From Streptomyces sp. 846.5 (GTDB lineage: Bacteria; Actinomycetota; Actinomycetes; Streptomycetales; Streptomycetaceae): a DNA stretch of 64,000 nucleotides. A program made the translations under genes and the position numbers. Positions 1-8,771 of the stretch are shown here, one piece after another (within the stretch, counting starts at the first letter, position 1; the number at the start of each line of letters is the position of its first letter). Below the pieces are notes generated by a model, which did no database searches, was not told the origin of the DNA, and was given only the letters and a program-made list of their open reading frames with translations. The stretch is from assembly GCF_004365705.1 (NCBI RefSeq), contig NZ_SOBN01000002.1:1860001-1924000 (forward strand). Direction: 5' to 3'.

Positions 1-37
1 AGGCGCCGCCTTCGGCGCTCACGCGGTCGGCGCTCAT
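1..37 (-). CDS. ureB: Urease subunit beta, first codons only (partial)
   Basis: An ATG at 37-35 overlaps the ureA stop codon in an ATGA arrangement, and an open frame runs off the window edge. Such four-base overlaps are typical of translationally coupled urease genes, where ureB follows ureA. Only about 12 codons are visible ([12 protein letters not shown]) and they match no domain, so the identity rests on gene order alone. Confidence 0.4.
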   Translation of the reverse strand, partial: MSADRVSAEGGA

Positions 38-336
38 GCGATCGGCTCGTGCACGGTCACCAGCTTGGTCCCGTCCGGGAATGTCGCCTCGACCTGGACG
101 TCGTGGATCATCTCCGGGATGCCCTCCATGACGTCCGCGCGGGTGAGCACCTTGCGCCCCGACTCCATCAGTTCCGCGACGGTACGGCCGTCCCGCGCGC
201 CCTCCAGGATGTGCACGGTGAGGATGGCGACGGTCTCGGGGTGGTTGAGCCGCAGCCCGCGTTCGCGCCGGGCCCGGGCCACATCTGCGGCCACATGGAT
301 GAGCAGGCGTTCCTGCTCGTGCGGGGAGAGTCTCAT
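34..336 (-). CDS. ureA: Urease subunit gamma
   Basis: Small structural subunit of nickel urease, the cytoplasmic enzyme that hydrolyses urea to ammonia and carbamate. The 100-residue protein has the usual UreA length. It begins [12 protein letters not shown] and carries the family motifs [14 protein letters not shown]-like [34 protein letters not shown]. The ATG at 336 is preferred over an upstream in-frame start at 369 because it matches the family N-terminus and has an AAGAGGTG ribosome site. It is the first gene of an operon that continues beyond the left edge into ureB. No canonical promoter was identified upstream. Confidence 0.95.
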   Translation of the reverse strand: MRLSPHEQERLLIHVAADVARARRERGLRLNHPETVAILTVHILEGARDGRTVAELMESGRKVLTRADVMEGIPEMIHDVQVEATFPDGTKLVTVHEPIA

Positions 337-999
337 CGGCGTGCACCTCTTGCGGGGCGTCCCATGCATGCTGCCTGGGGAGTTGGGACGCGGGCACGTC
401 CTTGTGCCGCGAATGAGCCGGCGACCCTCCCGGTGCGCGGCGGGGGTACCGACCGCGAACGGCGTCGCACACGGGCCGCACTGCCCGCCGCCGCCACGGC
501 CGATCCGCGCCCGGGGCCAGGATCGTGTGCCGACACGTTAGCGGAACGAAAGGGTTTCCGGTGAGGGGGCGCGTCACACCGACGCCCTCTTCTGCTGTCC
601 GCACAGCAATGTCGTGCGCACGCCAGACCATTCGCATAAACGGAACCCGCCCGGCCGGAATGCGAGGCTCCGTCATTTATCGACCCCATCCGAACGAACG
701 AGAACCAGACACGCAGAATGGCGCATCATCGCCCCGGAATTAACCATTCCGCTCAGCATCACAGCAGGTCAGACGATATCTCCGGGAGTTCTGTGATTTT
801 TGTCAACCCCGCTGAAAAATCCCACAAAATGATCGTCGGAGCGCTGATCGTTCATGTTGTTGATGCACAGGAAACTCCACGTGACAAGAGTCACAAATAG
901 CCGTTGGATCGTGAAGATCCCATAAAAACGTGCCAATACTGTCGGCCGAACGGAGAAGTCCTCGCCGCCGTGGCGAGGCGGTCCGGCCGGACGCCGAGT
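337..999. other. Intergenic region between ureA and the riboswitch, no gene seen
   Basis: No coding region with plausible actinobacterial codon use is visible here. The first 200 bases are G/C-rich upstream sequence of ureA. About 740-950 is markedly richer in A/T than its surroundings, with runs such as GATTTTTGTC and CATAAAAACG. It probably carries the promoter(s) for ureA and for the riboswitch-controlled hydrolase. No clear -35/-10 pair was assigned. Confidence 0.5.
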
Positions 1000-1170
1000 C
1001 TCGCCACCGGTCGGACGCCAGGTGCGCACACACCTGACAGGCGAGAGCGGGAGACCCGATCAGGGCGGGACGGCTCGACCGTCCCTTGGGGTGAAGCCGG
1101 CGCGTGACCTCACGCGGGCGGCCGGGCAGCTTTCGGAGCCCGAACCCGACAGGGAGACCTTTCGTAGGCG
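1000..1170 (+). promoter_or_regulatory. ydaO/yuaA-type c-di-AMP riboswitch (boundaries approximate)
   Basis: The leader of the NlpC/P60 gene has the actinobacterial ydaO motif signature. A perfect hairpin GGGACGG-CTCGA-CCGTCCC (about 1068-1086) is followed at once by TTGGGGTGAAGCC. Next come a short hairpin CGCGTGA-CC-TCACGCG, the block AGCCCGAACCCGACAGG and then CGTAGGCGG. ydaO riboswitches bind cyclic di-AMP and in actinobacteria commonly sit before cell-wall hydrolase genes such as rpfA and NlpC/P60 genes. In those genes ligand binding lowers expression. The family call is from remembered consensus; exact ends were not computed. Confidence 0.8.
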
Positions 1171-1187
1171 GTTCCGGAAGGAAACGC

Positions 1188-1721
1188 ATGACTGCGTCCG
1201 AGCTCAACCATGCGCCCGAACAGGCCCATCAGGCCGGAGATGCCGCACCCGCCGGAGCAGCCCCGTCCCGGCTGAACAGCCGTCGCCGGCGGGCCGGGGT
1301 CACCACCGCACTCACCCTCGCCGCCTTCGCCGGCAGCACCCTGCTGGCGAGCAGCCCCGCCGACGCCGCGACCATCGAGGCCAAAGCCCTGAGCATCGCC
1401 GCGTCCAAGCACGGCGACCCCTATCGCTACGGCGCCGCGGGCCCCAACCGGTTCGACTGCTCCGGCCTGACGTACTACGCGTTCAAGCACGCCGGCAAGT
1501 CCCTGCCGCGCACCGCGCAGGCCCAGTACAACAGCGTCCAGCACATCTCCAAGGCCGGCCTGCGCCCCGGCGACCTGGTCTTCTTCCACTCCGGCAGCTA
1601 CGTCTACCACGTCGGTATCTATGCCGGCGGCGGGAAGGTCTGGCACGCTCCGTACACCGGCTCGTACGTGAAGCTGGAGCGGATCTGGACCAGCGCCGTC
1701 TGGTACGGCCGCATCCGCTGA
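1188..1721 (+). CDS. Secreted NlpC/P60 family peptidoglycan hydrolase
   Basis: Predicted exported endopeptidase that cleaves stem peptides of peptidoglycan. The 177-residue protein has a basic stretch (SRRRR, about 31-35) followed by a signal peptide core to about residue 61 (ending SPADAA). One NlpC/P60 domain fills the rest. The catalytic triad is visible: Cys91 in RFDCSGL, His141 in YHVGIYAG and His153 in VWHAP. The ATG at 1188 has GGAAGGAA just upstream; an earlier in-frame ATG at 1104 would translate riboswitch sequence and is rejected. Expression is likely controlled by the c-di-AMP riboswitch in its leader, which links wall remodelling to osmotic or developmental state. It has no extra binding domain such as LysM. 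Confidence 0.92.
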   Translation: MTASELNHAPEQAHQAGDAAPAGAAPSRLNSRRRRAGVTTALTLAAFAGSTLLASSPADAATIEAKALSIAASKHGDPYRYGAAGPNRFDCSGLTYYAFKHAGKSLPRTAQAQYNSVQHISKAGLRPGDLVFFHSGSYVYHVGIYAGGGKVWHAPYTGSYVKLERIWTSAVWYGRIR

Positions 1722-1737
1722 CCCGCACCCGAGGTCT

Positions 1738-1767
1738 CCGCGCGGCGGCTCCGGAGCCGCCGCGCGG
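1738..1767. terminator. Bidirectional terminator-like perfect palindrome
   Basis: A perfect inverted repeat with 15-base arms (arm CCGCGCGGCGGCTCC) lies between the convergent hydrolase and oxidoreductase genes. It is a strong G/C stem without a U-tract, as is usual in actinobacteria. Confidence 0.7.
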
Positions 1768-1787
1768 GGAGGGCAGGCAGCGGACCG

Positions 1788-2783
1788 CTACTCGCCCGGG
1801 TAACGGACGCCGATCACCTCGCGGGCGGTGTCCAGGATCTCCATCACCTCGATGGTGTCCTGCCAGGTCACCAGGGGGCTCTCGGTCAGCCCCGCGCGCA
1901 GGCAGCGCATCGCCTCCTCCGCCTCGTGGGCGAAGCCGATGCCGGTGCGCGGCAGGCCGAACTCCTCCGGCTGCGCTTCGTCGCCCTCGCCGTTGCGGTA
2001 GAGGGTGAAGGAGTCCGGCCGCAGGAACAGCGGCGGCACCTCGATCCGTCCGAGCGATCCGCCGACGTAGGCACGGCCGGGGCTGCTCGCGAGGATCCCG
2101 CAGCTCAGCGTCGCGATCGCGCCGGAGTCGTAGCCGAGGACCAGCCCGGTGTTGAGGTCCACCCCCTCCGGGGAGAGCGAGGCATGGGCCACCAGGGAGT
2201 CGGGGCGACCCAGCAGCAGATGCGCGAAGGAGACCACGTAGACGCCCAGGTCCAGCAGGGCTCCGCCGCCCAGCTCCGGATTGCGCAGCCGGTGCAGCGG
2301 GTCGGTCGGGCCGGGGAAGCCGAAGTCGGCGTGCACGCTGCCGACCTCGCCGATGGCGCCGTCCGCGACCAGGTCGAGCATCTTCCTGACGGTGGGGTTG
2401 CAGCGCATCCACATCCCCTCCATCAGGAACACCCCGCGCTTGCGGGCGAGCTCCACCAGCGCCCGGGAGTCCGCGGCGTTGAGGGTGAACGGCTTCTCGC
2501 ACAGCACCGCGCGCCCGGCCTCCAGACAGAGCGCGGCCGCCTCGTAGTGGGCCTGGTGCGGGGTGGCGACATAGATGATGTCCACCTCGTCGTCCGCCGC
2601 GAGTTCGGCCCAACTGCCGTACGCGCGCGGGATGTCGAAGCGGTCGGCGAAGGCCTGGGCGGAGGCCTGGGTACGCGAGCCGACCGCCACGAGCTCGGCG
2701 TCGGGGAGCAGCTTCAGGTCGTGGGCGAAGTCGGAGGCGATGCCGCCGGTGGCCAGGATGCCCCAGCGAATGGTGTCGGTCAT
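1788..2783 (-). CDS. Gfo/Idh/MocA family NAD(P)-dependent oxidoreductase
   Basis: A 331-residue cytoplasmic dehydrogenase of the glucose-fructose oxidoreductase/inositol dehydrogenase family. The N-terminal Rossmann fold opens with WGILATGGIASDFAHDL. The family motif appears as YVATPHQAHYEAAALCLEAG followed by VLCEKPFTLN, which contains the conserved EKP lysine. The C-terminal substrate domain follows (GGGALLDLGVY). The ATG at 2783 directly precedes the Rossmann strand, so an upstream in-frame start at 2831 is unlikely. The substrate cannot be told from sequence; sugar or polyol derivatives are usual. It stands alone, convergent with the hydrolase. Confidence 0.9.
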   Translation of the reverse strand: MTDTIRWGILATGGIASDFAHDLKLLPDAELVAVGSRTQASAQAFADRFDIPRAYGSWAELAADDEVDIIYVATPHQAHYEAAALCLEAGRAVLCEKPFTLNAADSRALVELARKRGVFLMEGMWMRCNPTVRKMLDLVADGAIGEVGSVHADFGFPGPTDPLHRLRNPELGGGALLDLGVYVVSFAHLLLGRPDSLVAHASLSPEGVDLNTGLVLGYDSGAIATLSCGILASSPGRAYVGGSLGRIEVPPLFLRPDSFTLYRNGEGDEAQPEEFGLPRTGIGFAHEAEEAMRCLRAGLTESPLVTWQDTIEVMEILDTAREVIGVRYPGE

Positions 2784-2874
2784 GGGTCCATCCCACCCCG
2801 CTGACCTGCCACTCGTCCAGGGGCGGTCCACGGCGGCGGCGTGCCGTGGCGCGCTGGGCGGCGTTAGGCAGGGT

Positions 2875-3798
2875 ATGTCCGATCATCGATGGTCCCCCAT
2901 CGCCCGCCTCGTCCCCGCAGCGGGACTGCTGCTGGCGGCCTGCGCCGCGCAGCCGACCACCAGCCACTCGCTCCCCGGCCAGGCGCCCGCGGCGGCACCC
3001 CTGGCCGCGCCGGCCGCCGAGTCGCCCGACCCGGCGGCCGCCGGACCGGCCGCCCCTGCCGGACCGACCGTCACCGCGGCCGGCCTGGCCGTGACCTCCG
3101 GGGGCTACTGGCTCGATGCGGTGACCGAGCAGCCCACCGGCGCCGTCCGCTCCCTCAACTACCTCTTCCGGGTGCTGGCCCCCGACGGGAGCGCCGTCAC
3201 CGCCTTCCGCGGCGGTCCGGACACGGCCCGCGCCTACGCGGTCCGCTCGGATCTGACCGGGTTCCGCCGGGTCCTCCCGGCCGACCTCGGCGAAGGGGTG
3301 TGGAGCGCGCCGCTGGGCGAGGTGGACCCCGGCCGCTGGCGGGTCTACCTGGCCTTCACACCCAGCACCAGCAGGCTGCCCCCGGGCCGGTCCGCCCACC
3401 TGCTGCTGGGCCGGGAGCTCCAGGTGCCGGGCGCCTGGGAGACCAGCCCGCTCGACCCTCCGTCGGACACCGCCTCGGTCGACGGATTCACCCTCCACCT
3501 CAGCGGCGCCCCGACCGCCGGCCGGCCGGTCGTCCTCCGGCTGACCCTGGACACGCCGGCCGGCAGCGGCCGACTGCAGCCGCTGGACGGGGCGCCCGCG
3601 CAGCTGACGGCCGTTCATCCCGGCGATCTCGCCCTGGTCCCGTTCACGCCGCTGCCCAGCCAGGGGCTCGCCTTCCGCGGCACCTTCCCCGAGGCCGGCG
3701 ACTGGCGGCTGTTCGTCCAGTTCCGGACGGACCGTCAGGACGCCGGGGCCGGCGTCGACGACCACACCGCCGTCCTCACCGTGACGGTTCGGCCCTGA
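2875..3798 (+). CDS. Putative lipoprotein of unknown function
   Basis: A 307-residue exported protein. A short basic N-terminus and hydrophobic core end in a lipobox (LLLAAC, Cys at about residue 21), so the mature protein should be lipid-anchored outside the membrane. An Ala/Pro-rich linker spans about residues 30-65. The remainder looks like two beta-rich repeats: both halves contain a transport-like FTL/YLF strand pattern and end with WRxYxxF or WRLFVQF segments. I do not recognise a named family. The last 23 bases overlap the convergent bioF gene. The start codon has only a weak GGCAGG ribosome site. Confidence 0.75.
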   Translation: MSDHRWSPIARLVPAAGLLLAACAAQPTTSHSLPGQAPAAAPLAAPAAESPDPAAAGPAAPAGPTVTAAGLAVTSGGYWLDAVTEQPTGAVRSLNYLFRVLAPDGSAVTAFRGGPDTARAYAVRSDLTGFRRVLPADLGEGVWSAPLGEVDPGRWRVYLAFTPSTSRLPPGRSAHLLLGRELQVPGAWETSPLDPPSDTASVDGFTLHLSGAPTAGRPVVLRLTLDTPAGSGRLQPLDGAPAQLTAVHPGDLALVPFTPLPSQGLAFRGTFPEAGDWRLFVQFRTDRQDAGAGVDDHTAVLTVTVRP

Positions 3799-4972
3799 CC
3801 AGCACCTCCACCGCGTGCGCGATCTGCTCCGGGGTCAGGTCGGCCCGGGCCGTCAGCCGCAGCCGCGACCAGCGGTCCGGGACGGAGGGCGGCCGGAAGC
3901 AGCCGACCAGCACCCCCTGCTCCCGGCAGGCGGCGGCCCAGGCCAGCGCCTTCTCCGGGGCCGTCACCCGCACCGACACCACGGCGGCGTCGGGGACCGA
4001 GGCGTCCAGCCCGGCCGCCGTCAGCCGGGCGGACAGCTCGCGGCCCACCGCGCGGGCCCGCTCGGCGCGCTCCGGCTGCTCCTGCAGCAGGCGCAGCGCG
4101 CCGAGCGCCGCGCCGACGGCCGCCGGCGCCAGGCCGGTGTCGAAGATGAAGGTGCGGGCCGACTGGATCAGGTGCTCGATCACCCGGCGCGGACCGAGCA
4201 CCGCACCGCCCTGCGAGCCCAGCGACTTGGAGAGGGTGACCGTCGCCACCACGTCCGGCGCGCCGGCCAGACCGGCGGCGGCGAGCGCGCCCGCCCCGCC
4301 CGGGCCGAGGACCCCGAGGCCGTGCGCGTCGTCCACGAGCAGTGCCGCGCCGTGGTCCCGGCAGGCGGCGGCGTGGGCGGCGAGCGGTGCGGCGTCGCCG
4401 TCCACCGAGAAGACCGAGTCGCTGACGACCAGGGCACGCGGCTCGGGCCTGGCCGCGAGCTCGGCCCGGACGGCGTCCGGGGAGCGGTGCGCGGCGCGGG
4501 CGACCCGGGCGCGGGACAGCCGGCAGCCGTCGATCAGCGAGGCGTGGTTGAGCGCATCGGAGACGATGACCGTGTCGGCGTCGGTGAGCGCGGTGACCGC
4601 GGCGAGGTTGGCGGTGTAGCCGGAGGAGAAGACCAGGGCTGCCTCGGCGCCGCAGAAGGCTGCGAGCTCCGCCTCCAGCTCGGCGTGCAGCGCGGTGCTG
4701 CCGGTGACCAGACGCGAACCGGTGGCGCCGCCGCCCCAGCGCAGCGCGGCGTCGGCGGCGGCCCGGGTGACCCGGGGGTGGCGCACCAGGCCGAGGTAGT
4801 CGTTGCTGGCCAGGTCGAGCAGCGGCTCGTCGGCGGCGCGCGGGCGCAGCGTGCGGACCAGTCCGGCGCTGCGGCGCCTGGCGGCGGCCTCGTCCAGCCA
4901 GTCGAAGGGCGCGGGGGGCCGGACTTCCGGCCGGGTGGGAGACCCGGCGGGTTCTGCGGACTCGACCGTCAT
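3776..4972 (-). CDS. bioF: 8-amino-7-oxononanoate synthase (biotin synthesis)
   Basis: PLP-dependent condensation of pimeloyl thioester with L-alanine to give 8-amino-7-oxononanoate (KAPA), the first dedicated ring-forming stage of biotin synthesis. The 398-residue protein has the alpha-oxoamine synthase landmarks: [10 protein letters not shown] near residue 53, GSRLVTGST near 85, a [10 protein letters not shown] segment near 214, and PLP lysine Lys249 in [11 protein letters not shown]. The ATG at 4972 overlaps the stop of the small upstream gene by four bases (ATGA), so translation is probably coupled. The gene is on the opposite strand from bioB-bioA-bioD, with a membrane protein gene between, so this is a divergent biotin locus. 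The stop overlaps the convergent lipoprotein gene. Confidence 0.93.
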   Translation of the reverse strand: MTVESAEPAGSPTRPEVRPPAPFDWLDEAAARRRSAGLVRTLRPRAADEPLLDLASNDYLGLVRHPRVTRAAADAALRWGGGATGSRLVTGSTALHAELEAELAAFCGAEAALVFSSGYTANLAAVTALTDADTVIVSDALNHASLIDGCRLSRARVARAAHRSPDAVRAELAARPEPRALVVSDSVFSVDGDAAPLAAHAAACRDHGAALLVDDAHGLGVLGPGGAGALAAAGLAGAPDVVATVTLSKSLGSQGGAVLGPRRVIEHLIQSARTFIFDTGLAPAAVGAALGALRLLQEQPERAERARAVGRELSARLTAAGLDASVPDAAVVSVRVTAPEKALAWAAACREQGVLVGCFRPPSVPDRWSRLRLTARADLTPEQIAHAVEVLVRAEPSR

Positions 4973-5187
4973 CCGGAGCACGCCCCCCGCTGGGCCTGCT
5001 GCCACTCGCAGAGCGGGCAGAGCGGGGAGCCCTGCGCGTCGGCCGGGTGCTCGCTGGGCTCACCGCACCGGACGCAGTCGGCCACGGCCTGTCCGGGCAT
5101 CACTGCCGCTGCTGCCTGAGGAGCCGGAAGGTCGCCGGTCGCGCAGTACGCCGCGACATCGCCATCGGGTTCGGGTTCGCTGTCCAC
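4969..5187 (-). CDS. Small Cys-rich protein coupled to bioF; candidate biotin synthase auxiliary protein
   Basis: A 72-residue acidic protein starting at a GTG and ending in a four-base overlap with the bioF start. It has a lone Cys near residue 15 and two CxxC pairs (CVRC near residue 38, CPLC near 57), arranged like a small zinc ribbon or Fe-S ligand set. Mycobacteria encode a short Cys-containing protein, BsaP, beside bioB that supports the Fe-S cluster of biotin synthase. The position and cysteines here suggest an equivalent role, but I see no sequence identity that proves it. A plain zinc-ribbon protein is the alternative. Confidence 0.7.
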   Translation of the reverse strand: MDSEPEPDGDVAAYCATGDLPAPQAAAAVMPGQAVADCVRCGEPSEHPADAQGSPLCPLCEWQQAQRGACSG

Positions 5188-5223
5188 GGCGCCGATCCTA
5201 CGCGCGGGCCTCGAAGCGAGGTC

Positions 5224-6117
5224 CTAGGGCGTCGGCGAGGCGGAGGCGCCCGGCTCCCAGGCCAGCGCCTCGGCCAGGGTGTAGGAGAGGTACCAGGTGG
5301 GCGTCTGCAGATCCGCCGTGAGCGGGCTGCTGTCCTGGTAGGCGGTCTGGACGACCGTCACGGCCTGGCCGACGGCGGCGACGTGGACCAGGGTGGCGCC
5401 GTTCGCCGGGTCCTGGGACGTGGCGGGCGCGGACGAACCGGAGGCGGACGGGTGCGCCGACGGCGAGGCGGTGGCCGACTTCGACACCGCCGGGGACGTA
5501 CTGGGCTGTGCGACGGTCGCCGCGAGCCCCTGCCCCGGCTGCCGGAACTGGAGCGCGGCCTGAGCGGTCTGCCCGGCCGAGAGGGCGTGCGCGGCCCGGG
5601 TCGCCGCCGTGCGGTTCGGGTAGTAGAGGACCGTCACCGAGGAGTACACGGCCGGCTGGCCGTCCCGCACGTAATCGGCCGTCAGAAACCCGGTGCAGTG
5701 GGCGGTCGCCGCCGCCGGAGCGGTTGCGGCGAAGGCCGGGCCGCAGGGCCCCTTGGGCTGGTCGAGTACGGCGTACCGGGTTGCCTGGTAGCTCTGCGGG
5801 CTGGTCGAGGTGACCGGGTAGCTGACCTTCTTCGGCAGGATGAAGTCGACCAGGTTGGCGTCGGCCTCGCTGCCCGAGGCGGCGGCCCCGCCCTGCTGTC
5901 CCGCGGAGTCCTGGGAGATCCCGTCGGCCGCCGCCTGCTGGTCCAGGCGCGAGGGGCCCAGGTACTGCACCTCGGCCCAGGTGGCCCCCGCCGCGGCCAC
6001 CACGAGGACGCCGACCAGCACCCACTGCCGGGGCCTGCGGCGCCGGTGCCGATGCGCCGACGACCGGGCCTGGGGCGTGTTCTGGTGTGCCCCCGGCTGC
6101 TCCCCCGTCGTGGTCAT
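5224..6117 (-). CDS. Membrane-anchored protein of unknown function
   Basis: A 297-residue protein with a basic cytoplasmic N-terminus ([10 protein letters not shown], about 22-31), one transmembrane helix ([19 protein letters not shown], about 32-50) and a long extracytoplasmic region. The outer part has two Cys residues likely to form a disulfide (GPCGP and AHCTGF), and a Ser/Ala/Pro-rich low-complexity stretch at about 205-235. No enzymatic motif is visible. It sits between the bioF pair and bioB with a divergent promoter region (6118-6273) shared with bioB. A link to biotin uptake is possible by position only. Confidence 0.72.
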   Translation of the reverse strand: MTTTGEQPGAHQNTPQARSSAHRHRRRRPRQWVLVGVLVVAAAGATWAEVQYLGPSRLDQQAAADGISQDSAGQQGGAAASGSEADANLVDFILPKKVSYPVTSTSPQSYQATRYAVLDQPKGPCGPAFAATAPAAATAHCTGFLTADYVRDGQPAVYSSVTVLYYPNRTAATRAAHALSAGQTAQAALQFRQPGQGLAATVAQPSTSPAVSKSATASPSAHPSASGSSAPATSQDPANGATLVHVAAVGQAVTVVQTAYQDSSPLTADLQTPTWYLSYTLAEALAWEPGASASPTP

Positions 6118-6273
6118 GCGGAAGAGTGTATGGGGTCCCCCTGGACGGTGATCAGGGGGTTCGGGAGACAGGTGTTTTTGGCGGATCTGTCACCTCGGGA
6201 CCAATCCTCGCGGCGATCTTCTGGCGGGTTCCGCAGTGGCGGCGGCCCCCTCCGGCCAGGCAGGATCACCACC

Positions 6274-7398
6274 ATGGATCTGCTCGAAACCCTCGTCGCC
6301 AAGGGCCTGCGCCGCGAACTCCCGACCCGGGAGGAGGCACTGGCCGTGCTCGCCACCCCGGACGAGGACCTGCTGGACGTGGTGGCCGCCGCCGGCCGGG
6401 TGCGCCGCCAGTGGTTCGGTCTCCGGGTCAAGCTCAACTACCTGGTCAACCTGAAGAGCGGGCTGTGTCCCGAGGACTGCGGCTACTGCTCGCAGCGGCT
6501 CGGGTCCAAGGCCGAGATCCTCAAGTACACCTGGCTGAAGCCGGACCAGGCCGCCGCGGCCGCGAAGGCCGGCCTGGCCGGCGGCGCCAAGCGGGTCTGC
6601 CTGGTCGCCAGCGGGCGCGGCCCGACCGACCGGGACGTGGAGCGGGTCGCCGACACCGTCTCGGCGATCAAGGCCGAGAACGAAGAGGTCGAGATCTGCG
6701 CCTGCCTCGGCCTGCTCTCCGACGGCCAGGCCGAACGGCTGCGCGACGCCGGGGTGCACGCCTACAACCACAACCTCAACACCTCCGAGGACACCTACAC
6801 CGACATCTGCTCCACCCACACCTTCGCCGACCGGGTGGACACGGTGCAGCAGGCGCAGGCCGCCGGGCTGTCCGCCTGCTCGGGACTGATCGCGGGCATG
6901 GGCGAGAGCGACGCCGACCTGGTGGACGTGGTGTTCGCGCTGCGGGCGCTGAACCCCGACTCGGTGCCGGTGAACTTCCTGATCCCGTTCGAGGGCACCC
7001 CGCTGGCGAAGGAGTGGAACCTCACCCCGCAGCGCTGCCTGCGCATCCTGGCCATGGTCCGCTTCGTCTGCCCGGACATCGAGGTCCGTCTCGCGGGCGG
7101 CCGCGAGGTGCATCTGCGCAGCCTGCAGCCGCTGGCGCTGCACCTGGTGAACTCCATCTTCCTGGGCGACTACCTGACCAGCGAGGGCCAGGCCGGCCAG
7201 GCCGACCTGGACATGATCGCGGACGCGGGCTTCGTGGTGGAGGGCTCCGACGAGAAGACCCTGGCCCGCGACCGCGAGTCGGCCGTTGCCGAACCGGCCG
7301 AGGACGCCGACCTGCCCGAGCAGCTTTCCGACCGCCGCCGGGACCTGGTCTCGGTCCGCCGCCGGGGCGCGGGCACCGACCTGCCCCCGAACGCGTGA
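6274..7398 (+). CDS. bioB: Biotin synthase (radical SAM)
   Basis: Radical SAM enzyme that inserts sulfur into dethiobiotin, the last step of biotin synthesis. The 374-residue protein has the 4Fe-4S motif CPEDCGYC near residue 69. The ligands of the auxiliary 2Fe-2S cluster are present as Cys in [19 protein letters not shown] and [13 protein letters not shown], with the Arg in [10 protein letters not shown]. The C-terminal tail (about 40 residues, acidic then Arg-rich) exceeds the E. coli enzyme, as is common in actinobacteria. The ATG at 6274 has an AGGATCACC site. Its TGA overlaps the GTG start of bioA by four bases, so bioB-bioA-bioD form a coupled operon. Confidence 0.95.
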   Translation: MDLLETLVAKGLRRELPTREEALAVLATPDEDLLDVVAAAGRVRRQWFGLRVKLNYLVNLKSGLCPEDCGYCSQRLGSKAEILKYTWLKPDQAAAAAKAGLAGGAKRVCLVASGRGPTDRDVERVADTVSAIKAENEEVEICACLGLLSDGQAERLRDAGVHAYNHNLNTSEDTYTDICSTHTFADRVDTVQQAQAAGLSACSGLIAGMGESDADLVDVVFALRALNPDSVPVNFLIPFEGTPLAKEWNLTPQRCLRILAMVRFVCPDIEVRLAGGREVHLRSLQPLALHLVNSIFLGDYLTSEGQAGQADLDMIADAGFVVEGSDEKTLARDRESAVAEPAEDADLPEQLSDRRRDLVSVRRRGAGTDLPPNA

Positions 7399-7454
7399 CT
7401 GCTCACCCCGTGACTGCTCACCCCAAGACTGCTCACCCCAAGACTGCTCACCCC
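7395..7454 (+). repeat. Four tandem 15-base repeats at the start of bioA
   Basis: Two copies of GTGACTGCTCACCCC are followed by two copies of AAGACTGCTCACCCC, and a fifth degenerate unit begins AAGACGCCG. The units are in frame and encode [10 protein letters not shown]. The first two units each supply a GTG that could serve as start codon, and the first overlaps the bioB stop. Confidence 0.9.
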
Positions 7455-8765
7455 AAGACGCCGTTCAACCCCGGTGACACCGAGCAGCTGCTCGCGCTGG
7501 ACCGTGCGCACGTCTGGCATCCGTACGGCGCGATGCCGGCCGCCGTCCCCCCGTTCGCGGTGGAGTCCGCGCAGGGCGTGCGGCTGCGGATGGCGCAGCC
7601 CGTCGAGGGCCGGGACGAGCTGGTCGACGGCATGTCCTCGTGGTGGTCGGCGATCCACGGCTACCGCCACCCGGTGCTGGACGAAGCGGTCCGCGACCAA
7701 CTGGGCCGAATGAGCCATGTGATGTTCGGCGGCCTCACCCATGAGCCGGCGGTACGGCTGGCGGCCCGGCTGGTGGAGATCACCCCGGAGCCGCTGCGCC
7801 ATGTCTTCCTGGCCGACTCGGGCTCGGTCGCGGTCGAGGTCGCGGCGAAGATGTGCCTGCAGTACTGGCGCTCGGTCGGCCGCCCGGCCAAGCAGCGGTT
7901 GCTGACCTGGCGCGGCGGCTACCACGGCGACACCTTCCATCCCATGTCGGTGTGCGACCCCGAGGGCGGGATGCACCAGCTGTGGAGCGGTGTGCTGCCC
8001 CGTCAGATCTTCGCCGACGCGCCCCCGGACGGCTTCGACGCCCCGCTGGACCCCGGTTACGCGGCCCACCTGGACGAGTTGATCGGCCGTCATGCCGACG
8101 AGACCGCAGCCGTGATCGTCGAACCGGTGGTGCAGGGCGCGGGCGGGATGCGGTTCCACTCCCCCGCGCTGCTGCGGGAGTTGCGGCGGCTCTGCGACCG
8201 GCACGGCGTGCTGCTGGTGTTCGACGAGATCGCGACCGGTTTCGGCCGCACCGGTGCGCTGTTCGCCGCCGACCACGCCGGGGTCTCCCCGGATGTGATG
8301 TGCGTGGGCAAGGCGCTGACCGGCGGCTATCTGACGCTGGCGGCGGCCCTCTGCACCGGCGAGGTGGCCGCGGGCATCAGCGGCGGCGAGGTCCCGGTGC
8401 TCGCGCACGGGCCGACGTTCATGGGCAACCCGCTGGCCTGCGCGGTGGCGAACGCCTCGATCGAGCTGCTGCTGAGCCAGGACTGGGCGACGAACGTGAA
8501 GCGGATCGAGGCCGGCCTGCGCGCCGGCCTCGCCACCGCCGCCGAGCTGCCGGGCGTCAGCGAGGTCCGGGTGCTGGGCGCGATCGGGGTGGTCCAGCTC
8601 GACCACGAGGTGGACCTGGCCGCGGCCACCCGCGCCGCGGCCCGCGAGGGCGTCTGGCTGCGTCCGTTCCGCGACCTCGTCTACACCATGCCGCCGTATG
8701 TGACCGGGGACGACGATCTGGCCGCCGTCTGCGCCGGGGTCGTCGCCGCCGCAGGAAAGGGCTGA
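7395..8765 (+). CDS. bioA: Adenosylmethionine-8-amino-7-oxononanoate aminotransferase
   Basis: PLP aminotransferase that converts KAPA to 7,8-diaminopelargonate with S-adenosylmethionine as amino donor. The 456-residue class III aminotransferase shows WHPYGAM near residue 41, [15 protein letters not shown] near 79, [12 protein letters not shown] near 276 and the PLP lysine Lys306 in [12 protein letters not shown]. It starts at the GTG that overlaps the bioB stop (GTGA); a second GTG lies 15 bases on. The first 60 bases are four copies of a 15-base tandem repeat that encode (V/K)TAHP pentapeptides. These form an N-terminal extension absent from ordinary BioA, which begins near [12 protein letters not shown]. 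bioD follows after six bases. Confidence 0.94.
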   Translation: MTAHPVTAHPKTAHPKTAHPKTPFNPGDTEQLLALDRAHVWHPYGAMPAAVPPFAVESAQGVRLRMAQPVEGRDELVDGMSSWWSAIHGYRHPVLDEAVRDQLGRMSHVMFGGLTHEPAVRLAARLVEITPEPLRHVFLADSGSVAVEVAAKMCLQYWRSVGRPAKQRLLTWRGGYHGDTFHPMSVCDPEGGMHQLWSGVLPRQIFADAPPDGFDAPLDPGYAAHLDELIGRHADETAAVIVEPVVQGAGGMRFHSPALLRELRRLCDRHGVLLVFDEIATGFGRTGALFAADHAGVSPDVMCVGKALTGGYLTLAAALCTGEVAAGISGGEVPVLAHGPTFMGNPLACAVANASIELLLSQDWATNVKRIEAGLRAGLATAAELPGVSEVRVLGAIGVVQLDHEVDLAAATRAAAREGVWLRPFRDLVYTMPPYVTGDDDLAAVCAGVVAAAGKG

Positions 8766-8771
8766 GCTGCG

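Noticed and set aside
333-1029. Short open frames in the ureA-riboswitch gap
   Set aside because: They lack ribosome sites, actinobacterial third-position bias and any similarity to known small proteins.
1483-3765. A 760-codon open frame on the minus strand
   Set aside because: It is an Arg/Gly/Pro-rich shadow antisense to or out of frame with the oxidoreductase and lipoprotein genes, as expected in high-GC DNA, and shows no domain pattern.
6118-6273. BirA or BioQ operator before bioB
   Set aside because: No convincing palindrome matching known biotin operators was found in the divergent region.
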